A DNA stretch of 64,000 nt from Nymphaea colorata. Its lineage: Eukaryota > Streptophyta > Magnoliopsida > Nymphaeales > Nymphaeaceae. The position numbers were made by a program, and so were the translations under genes. Below, in pieces: positions 12,340 through 22,260 of the stretch. The stretch covers positions 1,284,204 to 1,348,203 of the forward strand of contig NC_045139.1 in the NCBI RefSeq assembly GCF_008831285.2. The letters are read 5' to 3'. Within the stretch, counting starts at the first letter, position 1. Every line of letters begins with the position of its first letter. The notes below the pieces were generated by a model. The model was not told the DNA's origin and ran no database searches. It worked only from the letters and a program-made list of their open reading frames with translations.

Positions 12340-13990
12340 AAAGGAATGGTTCTGTCTACACATTTGGCGAGAGAAAAATAAGAAAAAATAATTAATATTA
12401 AAAGATGAAACCTCTTATTTCAATTTCTCCTTTTTCTTTGGAATGAATTGCAAACTAAATCAATGACTAAGAGTCTAAGTAATATCATTCTTGATGGATC
12501 CAGCACCTAACCAACTTGCAAAAAGCTTTTTTTAGAACTTTATGTGATAGAGACTATACTCATAATTGAGGGTGCATGTATACAGTTACCTGTCCCTAAT
12601 TCCCGTGCTTTTCTATCAATGGGAAAAATCAATCAATGTGGTATGCAAAAAATTTCGCCAACTTAAGCGCCATACATTTATAGTACCTCTCAAGCCATTG
12701 GGATGCCCCTCTCTTTCTGCCATAATGGCTGAGCTACGTGTGGGCATGTGTGGGCAGCTGCTCATTTAGACCTACTCATTTTCAACAGATAGCTGGGATC
12801 AGTTATATGGGGTGATCCTTAGACTCGATCGACCGAAAGCTTTTGTAATTGCATTCCCTTTACATAAAATTTCTAGCTTTATCACTATCTTGCATTGTTT
12901 TCAAATTTTGGAATATTGGCAGTTTCTAAATTTTAGAATATTGAAACATGTATGGAGTTGTTTGAGAGCAGTAACATTATGTTATTGTTTCATGTACCTA
13001 ACCAAAAAATTGGTTAGTTTCATTGGTTTAAAGTGTTCGATGAATCTGTCTCACTTTTTTCAACAGATTCATGAAATAGTAACAACATATTATTGTTACT
13101 GTTTTCCAACCCCTATATACCTTGGATATTGTTTTCCACATAATTAACATTAAGTGGGCATTTGATTACTCTGGATTTGCAATCCACGAGCTGATGTGGA
13201 TCTGATCTGACATGTTTTCTCAATGTGGCAAAAGATCCTCAAATAAAATCCTTAATTATTCAAGTTAAGGGTCTGAGATCAGACCTAAGATCTACACTTA
13301 AGACCCTTATTTTATTTCTTTGCATTGAAAAAAATCGGATTTAAAATTAAAAAGGGGAAGGTTTGATGTTAAGTCCACGGCTCTCAAATTCCGAGGATGT
13401 TAAATATACTCTGCCTCAAGGAGTTTAGAGTAGTTGGTTGAACTGGTGATTAATATCAAGCTAGTTACCGGTTCTATTCATGTAATAACCAACCTCTTGC
13501 ATACGCCTAAGCAAACATATTGGGGTTTTATTCTGCTAAGGGTGCAAGAGAGTCTAGGTGCAATTTTGTAGAGACCCAAATGAAAGAAAAAAATGACTTT
13601 CTTTTACACGCATAAGCTAATTCAATTCCTATAGCTAGAAAGCCACCCAATATATATAAAGATTCATTTGTCTAAGTTGTCTAAACCACAAACTATAAAG
13701 ATCTAATATATATATATATATATATGAGCTAAAATCCTTCAACTATCGAGCTTTATCCAATCACAACCAACCAATACAATGAATCTGAAAAATGTGATTA
13801 AACACATTGCTCAATGCATTACTACTCAATGTAGTGTATCGAGGAACATGCTGTGAGAGGTTGAAGGATTTCTCTTGCTCATTGTAATGCATCGAGAAAC
13901 GTGCTGTGAGAGGTAGAGGGATTTCTCCTGTACAGAAAAAAATCATTAATCCTATATGTAATTGTTAGCATAGTGGAGTATATCAATTCT
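10263..13990. repeat. AT-rich intergenic repeats
   Basis: No gene seen. 10471-10735 is an AGCTCGAG/TTGAGCTC-rich dispersed repeat. 11110-11160 carries a variant of the GTGGGC...GCCCA palindrome family. (TA)n runs lie at about 11680-11702, 12029-12048 and 13706-13725, with a very long one at 12256-12337. An AGAGAAAAA...AATTAATATTAAA segment occurs on both sides of the long run (about 12130-12175 and 12368-12405), suggesting one repeat family or a duplicated element. 13800-13925 holds two imperfect copies of a ~60-bp unit sharing TGCTGTGAGAGGT. Confidence 0.6.
12256..12337. repeat. (AT)n microsatellite, 82 bp
   Basis: An uninterrupted alternating AT run of about 41 repeats. It lies between two related AAAAATTAATATTAAA segments. 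A run this long is likely to be length-variable. Confidence 0.95.
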
Positions 13991-13993
13991 CAA

Positions 13994-13995
<2 letters not shown>

Positions 13996-14025
<30 letters not shown>
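13996..14025. repeat. (GA)n microsatellite
   Basis: A GA dinucleotide run of about 14 repeats. The sequence on either side to about 15000 contains no gene I can support. Confidence 0.9.
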
Positions 14026-14028
<3 letters not shown>

Positions 14029-15043
14029 GCATGTTGCCCTGACGTGAAGGAAACTCTTATTCCAACTTTTTACATATTCCCCCCAATTATCATATTCAAT
14101 GCGTGGACTTACAGTATGAACTGGGGAATGGGTGGCCGTGTTCCACGTGGGGTGTTGGCAGGATAACTCAGGACGTTCTAAAAAGTTAGGGCCCTTGTTA
14201 GTAGCAAATCCATGGATAATTCAGGATATTCCAGAAAGAGAAGGTGTGTTTTGGTTTTTTTTTTTTCGCGTGTTTCAAATTATCACATGTAGTGGATTCA
14301 CTAGACCTGAAGTGATTGGAGATTGCGACTCCCATGTTTGACATAAATATAGCTCATCCATGGGCGGAATTCATGGGATAATCCAGGATGTTCCAATAAG
14401 AGTTGGATTTCCTAATACCATGCTACTTTAAGCAGGGCCAACATTTGGTAGGAAACTTGGAAAGCTCAAAACGGATAGAAGTAGAGTTGTACTTGTATAT
14501 GATGCATTATCAAACAAGTCTGCTGCCGTTTGAAATGTGACCAACTTCGTGAAATTGAGTAGTGTTCACGAACTTCATCACGTTTCACATGTCACACTGA
14601 GGATCAAACACAACCAATCATTAGAAACTTCCAAAATCAGGTGAAAACAAACTCTCTCTCTCTGAACTTTCTTAAAGAACACAGAAGAAAGTGTGAACTT
14701 TCCTAACGCAAAAAACAAATTTTCAGACTTGCAATATCTTATCTTTGTTTTCCTGGAGATGCGTTTCCTTCTACATTCCCATATCCTTGAAACTTGCTCA
14801 AGCGCAAGTTAAAAAAAGAAAAGATGAGACAGAAAAAATATACATATGCAAAGCTAATCCTATAGTTACCATATCTTGCCACGCCATTGTCATTTTTCTC
14901 TTTCATTTTTTTAACAAAAAATCGACTTTGTCATAGGCATGGCGAGATCTCCGAAATCATATATACTCGGATTTCTTTTCCCAAGCAAAACAAAGAAGAA
15001 AAGAGATTGGTTTTTCCCATCAAACGAGTTGCAATTGCAAGTT

Positions 15044-15580
15044 CTAGTGCCATTCTTGTTCTTCCCACAATGGACTAAGCTCATGCTCAATGGGGGACTC
15101 TGCATGGTAGAAGGAATAGTCTCTATGCCCATGATCATCATAATTCAGATGATCCCCAAACTGGGTCAGAAGCCCAATGTCATCCATGCATGCATCCATG
15201 TACCATTGGCCCATGCCATGACCAACTGTGCTAGAAACCATCTCCATGTCGACCCACTTGAAGGGATCATCAACATGGCATGGGGACTCCATGAAACGAT
15301 GCTCATCATCCAGCAGCCCATGGGGCTGCCATTCACTGCTTTTGGGCATCATGAAGCCCTCCCTCCCTGAGGTGCTGCTAGACTGAATTTCAGTTTCAAG
15401 GGACTGAATCACACAGTTCAGCCTCTGCTCCTCTGTTTCGCCGGCCTCCGCTTCTTCGAGCAGAGTCATGAGAGCTCCGTCGATCTCTAGCTCTGCCACC
15501 GCCGCCGCCGCCGCCATAGGCTTTTCGCCTTCGTTGGCGGAGATCTTCCATTGGGCAGACTGAGGAGTTGCAGACGCCAT
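15044..15580 (-). CDS. Single-exon plant protein of unknown function, 178 aa
   Basis: An intact intronless gene. The start at 15580 (MASATPQSAQWK) is preferred over an in-frame ATG at 15637 because a TATA box (CTATATAAG on the minus strand, 15645-15653) would place transcription start near 15620, downstream of that earlier ATG. Residues 22-30 are an alanine run. Residues 31-65 (EIDGALMTLLEEAE through VIQSLETEI) form a predicted amphipathic acidic helix. The C-terminal half is rich in Met, His, Asp and aromatic residues and ends LSPLWEEQEWH. It has no signal peptide, membrane segment or known catalytic motif that I can see. Its acidic, soluble nature would suit a small regulatory or interaction protein, but that is inference. 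Codon use is clearly more GC-rich than the flanking DNA. The overlapping plus-strand frame is a shadow. Confidence 0.85.
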   Translation of the reverse strand: MASATPQSAQWKISANEGEKPMAAAAAVAELEIDGALMTLLEEAEAGETEEQRLNCVIQSLETEIQSSSTSGREGFMMPKSSEWQPHGLLDDEHRFMESPCHVDDPFKWVDMEMVSSTVGHGMGQWYMDACMDDIGLLTQFGDHLNYDDHGHRDYSFYHAESPIEHELSPLWEEQEWH

Positions 15581-15644
15581 GAAGAAAGAAAAGAAAGAAG
15601 AAGAGAGCAGTTTTGGATGGGTCTCAAAGGCAGGCACTCTCCCC

Positions 15645-15653
15645 CTTATATAG
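15645..15653 (-). promoter_or_regulatory. TATA box of the 15044-15580 gene
   Basis: CTATATAAG on the minus strand, 65 bp before the chosen ATG, followed by a purine-rich leader (GAAAGAAAAGAAAGAAG-like in the transcribed strand's complement). Position and sequence match a canonical plant TATA element, and it decides between the two in-frame start codons. Confidence 0.7.
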
Positions 15654-15736
15654 TATTACAAACTTATGGAAAAAGGATGACTTCACCACATAAGACGAAG
15701 CTATGTGCACGTAATTGACTCAATCAAGGTGTAAAA

Positions 15737-15925
15737 TTCCTGAGCTGCCCTTATTCTATTGCAAAATGACTTCCATAGCCTCACCTTTTACTCAAGCGGA
15801 ACTAATGTAATTGATTGATGGGCATTTTCATATCGGTCCCAACTTGCTTAGGTCTATTAACTCTGCTTGAGTAAAAGTGAGGGTATGAAAGTCATTTTGC
15901 AGTAAAATAGGGGCAGGACAGGATA
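15737..15925. mobile_element. Foldback/MITE-like element in promoter region
   Basis: Two arms of about 60-70 bp are near-perfect reverse complements. The left arm, about 15740-15806, includes TGCAAAATGACTT and CCTCACCTTTTACTCAAGC. The right arm, about 15862-15920, includes GCTTGAGTAAAAGTGAGGG and AAGTCATTTTGCA. A short loop of about 55 bp separates them. It lies 85 bp beyond the TATA box of the 15044 gene. No encoded protein and no clear target-site duplication. Confidence 0.75.
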
Positions 15926-16277
15926 TCTTGCTTTTATAGATATATATATATATATACTTGGCCGACACCCAAAATATAAAATGTAAAATTATGTTAGAAA
16001 ATACAAAAATCTCATGATGTATGTTATATGTTCCTAAGTTTTATTATATTTTTTTGAAGACAAAATTGCAATGTATGAAGACATTTTCCTTCCTTCGAGA
16101 TAAATTTATGAGGTCCAAACGACAAATGTTCAGAGAGCTGTTGCTTAACGTATCTATCCATTGAGGGAAGACACGAGGACAAGAATGCCAACAATGATGG
16201 GAAGTAAGGGCCTTATGAAGTGCTCATGTAGATGGGTCCCAAGCAAACCTGATCCACAAGCAAGCCATCTTGGTGCA

Positions 16278-16509
16278 GCCTGACCAGTATGCCGGGCCGG
16301 TCAGCCGCGCTAGACCTGCTGGCTCGACAGGTTGGCCAGCTCCGGCGGTGCTGGCACCACCTGTGAGTTGCGCCAAGCAGGCCAGGCCTGGCCGCACTGA
16401 CCATTCATCTATGTCTCTTGTGCCAGCTTGCCCAGCACCGCTGCAGCTGGCCAACCTGTCGAGCCGGCAGGCTTGGCGCAGCTGACCGACTCGGCATACC
16501 GGTCAGGCC
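16278..16509. repeat. GC-rich long inverted repeat (hairpin element)
   Basis: The left arm 16278-16357 (GCCTGACCAGTATGCCG ... GGTGCTGG) and right arm 16430-16509 (CCAGCACCG ... CGGCATACCGGTCAGGC) are reverse complements over about 80 bp with few mismatches, separated by about 70 bp. The block is markedly more GC-rich than its surroundings. Open frames on both strands are by-products of the symmetry and composition. It is probably a foldback transposon or MITE, and a transcript would form a long hairpin. Confidence 0.8.
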
Positions 16510-18430
16510 TAGGGATGTCAATGGTTTGGATATAATTGGATCAAGCGAGAAGCTGGCAGGGGCTATAGCCCTGAAAACCAAAATTATTTGCTATAATTTT
16601 TAGTTAAACAAGAAGCAGCATGAGAATTGCTGAATAGTTGGATTCACGAAATAAAGCCTATACTTAAAGATTATGAAAATAAAGTCATTATTACATATAT
16701 AACATATTTAAAGGTTAAATATCTTGGCCAAACAAGATTACTTGTTCACATTTTTCCTATAAGTATCATTAATTCTTAGATCGTGTATGCTGTTCAAAAA
16801 ATGGCATCTAAAATATTTTTTTCTAAATGTTTTTCATACAGCTGGCTGGACTCGGTTTGACCGACCCGAAAACCTGCTGGACCACGAAAGATTTTGATCT
16901 GTACAATACGTGGAATAATATATTTGAATCTAACATAATATACTGCAAAATTTGTCTGCCGACATGATATTATTCCAACGTTCACACGAGAAGCAGGGCC
17001 CTTAAGAAAAAATAATAAAATATACAAATCTCTAAATGCCTCAAGGATTAAGCTTACCAGTAGGGCAGTTGGTAAATGAGTTTAAACTAGTTGTGTTCAA
17101 GCTGAGATTTGAACTGACTTTGTACAGTTCTACTCTGAGTTCGAGCCGAGCTGAGTCGAGTTCGAGTCGAGTCTGGTTGAATTAACTAAGCTTAAGCTCA
17201 ACTCAGCTCGTGTGCGCGTGCCAAGGTATGTAAGGAGTCAAATGAATGAAATTTTTTAAAATTTGAGTCTGTTTATTAGTGGATTTTTCATATTTATAGC
17301 TACTGATGAACTTAACTATATGTGCAAAGGAGGTGTGGGATAGAGTATGAATGTGGACAACTATTTCCAACCAACCAATGTCATGCCAATGTGATGTGCA
17401 ATCTCAACTCCATTATCATCAGTGGGTGGTGGGCGTGTATCATCCCCATCAACCTCAAACATGATCATGTGATATGCCCTCAACGTAGGGTCGAAAATCG
17501 AGGCAAGTCGGCAGTGGCTCGATTCCCAAGCTGCTCCTTAAGAGCTTTCTAAATTCATTAGTTTCATTGCAACAACTAAGTACATGCGAAAATAAAATGG
17601 GAATAGTTTCATACTTACCAAACTATAAATCCTTTTTTTGTTACTTACAATATAAGTTCATATTTAATTTCAGATCTTCATTCATGGGCATCCTGGCTTA
17701 CATGTAAATGTCATATCTTGTATCTTAAATTTTTTTCCAAGTTTCACTTTTGAATTTATAGGAGGAGAAATCTTTCAGTTAACTAGCAGGAATATTTTGA
17801 TCATTTATAGCCCATAATACATGGTCCCTTGTTAGAGGCAACCTGCTCTGATGTTATTCTAGTCGGATCTGAATTTCGTTTTAAAAAAAAAAAACAAAAC
17901 AAAACAAAAGTTTGGGTTCGAGTAAAATGTCGTTAGGTTGAATTCGGTAAAGGCTGGATTCAACGGGAGTTTGAATCGATTCAACCACCGCCCCCTTCTT
18001 CCCCAACAACCCAATTTATTTTCCTTCTTTAGTGAGGAGTAAAAGCAACAAAGGACAATCATAAATTTGGTTGGAAAGCTTCGAAAGGAAGACGTACATG
18101 GGGGCTGGTGTGGGCAACTGCCCACACCAGTGTCACAAAATATGTTTAGTTTTATGTTGTTGTTTTGACGTGTTTGATTGTTTGTATGCACAAGTACTCG
18201 TAAAAGGACTGATGTTATTGAATTAGTGCCACTCCAGCCAAAATTTTTGGCTGTGCCAGTTGTTTAAAGCGCTTTTTGAAAGGATAAACATTATAATTTT
18301 TGTGTTCTTTCCTTTTCAAGGATGGCTTGTCGATCTGTATTCCTCCAAAGCACTATTGGTATATTTTTTTTCTCATCCAAAACATCTCTCTTTCTGTCGT
18401 ATGTGTTATCCTTTCTCTTCAAGAGGTTAA
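16510..18430. other. Intergenic DNA with decayed repeats
   Basis: No supported gene. 17090-17215 is GAGTTCGAG/CTCAACTC-rich, like 10471-10735 and 42230-42700. A nearly perfect 26-bp palindrome (12+2+12) lies at 18105-18130. The minus-strand open frame 17859-18191 spans that palindrome and shows no family features. Confidence 0.5.
18105..18130. repeat. Perfect palindrome of the GTGTGGGCA/TGCCCACAC family
   Basis: Twelve-base arms around an AC spacer, core GTGTGGGCA and TGCCCACAC. Related palindromes occur at 22998-23019 (10+2+10), about 11110-11150, 49847-49870 and 38640-38670. The recurrence suggests the hairpin end of a dispersed transposable element. Confidence 0.7.
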
Positions 18431-18930
18431 CGAGTTCGATTCGTTAAAGCTCGGCTCCTCGGCTCGTGAATCAGTTCGAGCTGAATCATTTGATTAACGA
18501 ATCGAGCTCGAGTTTATGAGTTGACTCATTCAAGTAATCGAACTGAGTTCAAGTTCAACACGTAACTGTCGAGTCGAGCCTTAATCGAGTTTGTCGAGCC
18601 TTAATCAAGTCGATATATTCAAACGAGCTTACGAGTTTTTCGAGTTCGAGCTCAACATGTAATGATGAATATCAAGTCTATTCAAACGAGTTTGTCAAGC
18701 CTTAATCGAGTTGAACTCGAGCTTTACACGTGAAGATGAATGTCAATTCTATTCAAGCGAGTTTGTCGAGACTTAATCGAGTCGAGCTCGAGCTCAACAC
18801 ATAACTGCCGAGTCGAGTTCGAGCTACTTCCATCGATTTATTCTCAAGCTCGAGGTTTCATTAATGGACCGAGCTCAAGCTGACTGAACTCATGCTCGAC
18901 TCGGCTCACGTTCACCCCTAGCTTGGGATG
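18430..18930. repeat. TCGAG/AGCTC-rich degenerate tandem repeat
   Basis: Units of roughly 60-75 bp share ATTCAAACGAGTTTGTC, CCTTAATCGAGT and GAGCTCGAGCT-type blocks, with unit starts near 18617, 18680 and 18752. The composition matches a dispersed plant repeat seen elsewhere in the window (10471-10735, 42230-42700). No coding content. Confidence 0.7.
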
Positions 18931-21900
18931 CATTGGGACTTGGGTGAAGTATCATACACCCGTCAATTAGATTGTCGTGATCCTAGCCTTTACGTTCGTG
19001 ATGATACATTTTGTACGTGACGGCATGCCGGTCCAGGTATACTACACCCCTTAGACATACTTGGTGATACCTTATCGTCTATTTTGTTGATGTATTTTCT
19101 ACTTTGTGGGTTCTCTCTCTCCCCCCCTCTTTGAGTGGCGGATTGAAACAAAAAAATTTAAGTCGAAAGGTACACCTCATACAATGGCGGTGCAAAAGCT
19201 ACAAGAAAGATTGAACCTCCAACCAGCCACCTAACATGTAGGCCCTTTTCAATTATGCTATCTCCTTTGTGCTCTCTCTCTCTCTCTCTCTCTCTTTTCT
19301 GATCCCACTCTCTGAGTGGTAGAGATGGAAACTTAAATTGGAAGGAAAACATCTATAAAAGTGGCACTTTAGAATTTGCAATAAATTTTGACTCTATAAC
19401 CAGCTACCTAGCAATAAGGTCCTTTCTAGCTACGTTAACTGCCTTTTGTTCAACCCACTCCTCTCTCTCTCTCTTTCTTTTATATATATAAGCTAATGTT
19501 ATCAACGCTTCCGATTCCGGTCCAACCTTCAATCAATCGCCAATTTCCTGTTACTCCATTCGATTCGTAAACTGATTTATGTTGATAATTATCCTTGTGG
19601 CGTAAAACAGAAGTATATGATTTGTATTTTAATGTGAATATATGCACTGGCCACCAGTTTTCAAAGGCCATCAACTTTATAACATGAATTAATTTGTTGA
19701 GATACAGTGTCACACTCAGGTGCCTTTATAGGTCATTGACTCCAATAATGCACTACATTGTGGATAGATTGACAAGTACATTGGGACATATAGGTTTTTG
19801 TTATACTTATTATAATCCAGAAAGGAGTCGCGTTTTTTGAGTTTTTCTAATACGAGGCTTAAATATTTTACTCGTGAAAACTACCAAGAAGGTGCACTAG
19901 CTTAAATTTCATATTATGTATTTTCCAACATTTTCAAATTAAAAGATATATTTCATATTTTGAAGTATGTACATTTTTTTAAGAAGTCAGAAATAAATTT
20001 AAAAAGCATCTTTTTGATGTCCTTTTCTTTGTGCAAGTCACATGGGTGCCCATAAATAGATTTTTGTGGTGTTATTTTTGCCTGCAACACCTAGAGTAGT
20101 TGATGACCTATAAAGATCAACAACAAAAATAACTAAGATGATGGTACTGCAATAAAAGCCTAGATGTTGTTCATTAGTGGTCCTAATCATAATGATAATC
20201 TGATGTTATTGGTGGTCACCAAGACCATGTCTTCTATGACATGATATATTGTTCATATTTATGATGGTAGTGATGTCAAACCAGTCTAATTATGATATAA
20301 TTAAGGCTGATTCCCCATAATAATTGCCATCAAACACCAGGCCAACAATGTTCGGTGCCAAACATTAATTTGCACCGCAATTTGTAGTTCAACTACAAGA
20401 AACTATTTTTACGTATCATAAAAATAACATATAGTTATATTTATATATAGTCTTAATTATTTACTAAGTATAGAAGATTATTTTTCTATGTTCTTTTCAT
20501 TTTGCCTTAGATATAACTACTGGAAGCATCTAGGGCCACTCCAAGGATAGATAGTGAAGAACAGAAATTTGTTGCCTCTAGGGCAAGCAAAGCGCTGGCG
20601 TTAGACCCTAGGTCAAGGGGAAGTGGAGGGGAGCTGGTTCTCATCTAGGTAGTAAGATAGAATACTTCTTTTGCTCACCCCATAAGAAAAGAAACTTGTA
20701 ATGTCTTACTTCGAGAAGTTTAGTTTTCGAGATTTTCAAATGACTTATAAAAGAGGTTATTAAGTGGTTGGTAGTTTTGGTTCTGAACATTTTTTAGGCT
20801 ATAATTGAAATTGCAAGAGGGTATGTTGAGATCTGTCAGACCAGAGGCCCAAGCCTGGTGTAAAAGTAGGTTGGATCGCTGTTGGTTTTAACATCAATAC
20901 TTCTAAAAGAATCGTTATGATACTAAAATCATGTTGTTTGCTTCACCTACCTTCAAATCAAAACTCATTATGAATTATTTTCATGGTTGGTCAGTGAAAC
21001 GAACACTGAAAAAGTGCTTTTTCATGGGTTTGTTACTGAATATGCTTTGCTAACATTTTCTCTAAATGAAAAAAATCTCTTGCTTAAAATAACTAAGCAG
21101 GGCTTAGTATCTTCAAAATGATTATCACTATTTAATAATCACTTCTACCATGTAACCAAAGAAGAGATCGAGTTCAAGAAGTAAACTGCTGATAGCTCAA
21201 GATCAGCATTAGAGCCAGAAAAATTAGCTGGAGGGGCACTTGTTTAAATTACTCATATATTGGGCGGGGGGGGACAAATATTTAGACATATCAATATAAA
21301 AATAAATAAATTTTAAGAAGCTTGCCCACACCAGCCCGCATAACCATTGCTCAAGATGACACTAGCTTTCTGATATTGGCTGATGAATTTGTAAGATGCC
21401 TTATTACCAGGCATTAGAATTCCCGTGTTGATAATGATTGATTCAGAACTTTGCACTACTAAATGAATTCCAATGGCACCGATCCCATACTTTTATATTG
21501 CACAAGGGAACATAATCTGATCATATCAGATCATTGATGCCCACCAGCAATCTGCAGTGGATCCCAAGTTAATCATCTAATCTACCAGATCCAACCAAAT
21601 CCAACCAAATAAAATTTTCTGAGTTAGCAAGGTATCTGAATCAAATGCACAATCATATTGGCCTCTTGTTAGCTTCAAAACCGGGCAAAGCCATTCACCA
21701 ACTGCCAAATAATTGCTTCACAACAACAATGCAACAATAATAACATTGTTGGTTGTTGTTGTTGTTTTATAGCTTGTTTCTTAGGGATGATTGTCATTAT
21801 TGTTGTTTGTGGATATTTCTAAAAATTAAAACATGAAAAATCTATGGTTGCATTTGAATGACACCCGAAAAAAAATGATATTTTGCGAGAACTAGGTTTT

Positions 21901-22060
21901 GCGACAATGTGGTTTTTCAATCAACTTTTGAAACTTGGTTTTTGTATTTAGGTGACAAGATTTGCAATGAGTTTTTGAAACCTTATGTTTAGGTGCCATG
22001 CCCAGTGTCATTAAACAAAACCCATTTTTGTTAATATAAAATGCCGCTAAATGCACGTCC
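18931..22060. other. Intergenic DNA, no gene seen
   Basis: (CT)n runs lie at about 19267-19294 and 19461-19478. AT-rich unannotated DNA fills the rest. Near 21226-21340 there is an element relic (GGAGGGGCACTTG, poly-G, then GCTTGCCCACACCAGCC, a half of the GTGTGGGCA palindrome). 21838-22020 contains GGTTTTTGTATTTAGGTGAC-type blocks resembling the foldback element at 49240-49530. Confidence 0.5.
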
Positions 22061-22065
22061 TCTTG

Positions 22066-22260
22066 CTCCAAGGGGCATAGCTTAAATGAGCGGGCTAGGA
22101 TGCATTATGCAGCGTGTCTCCAATTCAACTCACTGTATATGGATCCTTATGTATAAGTTGAAGCATGTAGAGATCTCACTGCCTAATATCGATGCAGCTT
22201 TGAACCTTAGGAGCAAGGAGAAAGGAGGTCGGGGGCTTCGGCTCTTACTCTCACACAAAA
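22066..22260 (+). mobile_element. SINE-like element, copy D
   Basis: Begins CTCCAAGGGGCATAGC, then a degenerate A box, CCAATTCAACTCACT at the B-box position, and a 3' body GCAGCTTTGAACCTTAGGAGC that matches copy B (GCAGCTTTGAACCCTAGGGAC). Same family as 10040-10262 (-), 40045-40240 (+) and 52915-53118 (-). Confidence 0.55.

Noticed and set aside
12184-12381. Open frames through (AT)n runs, also at 44167-44478 and 54496-54750
   Set aside because: They are poly-(Ile-Tyr) translations of microsatellites, not genes.
14939-15370. 143-codon plus-strand frame over the unknown gene
   Set aside because: It is antisense to the 15044-15580 gene, which has a TATA box, leader and better coding character. 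The plus frame has no promoter or family features.
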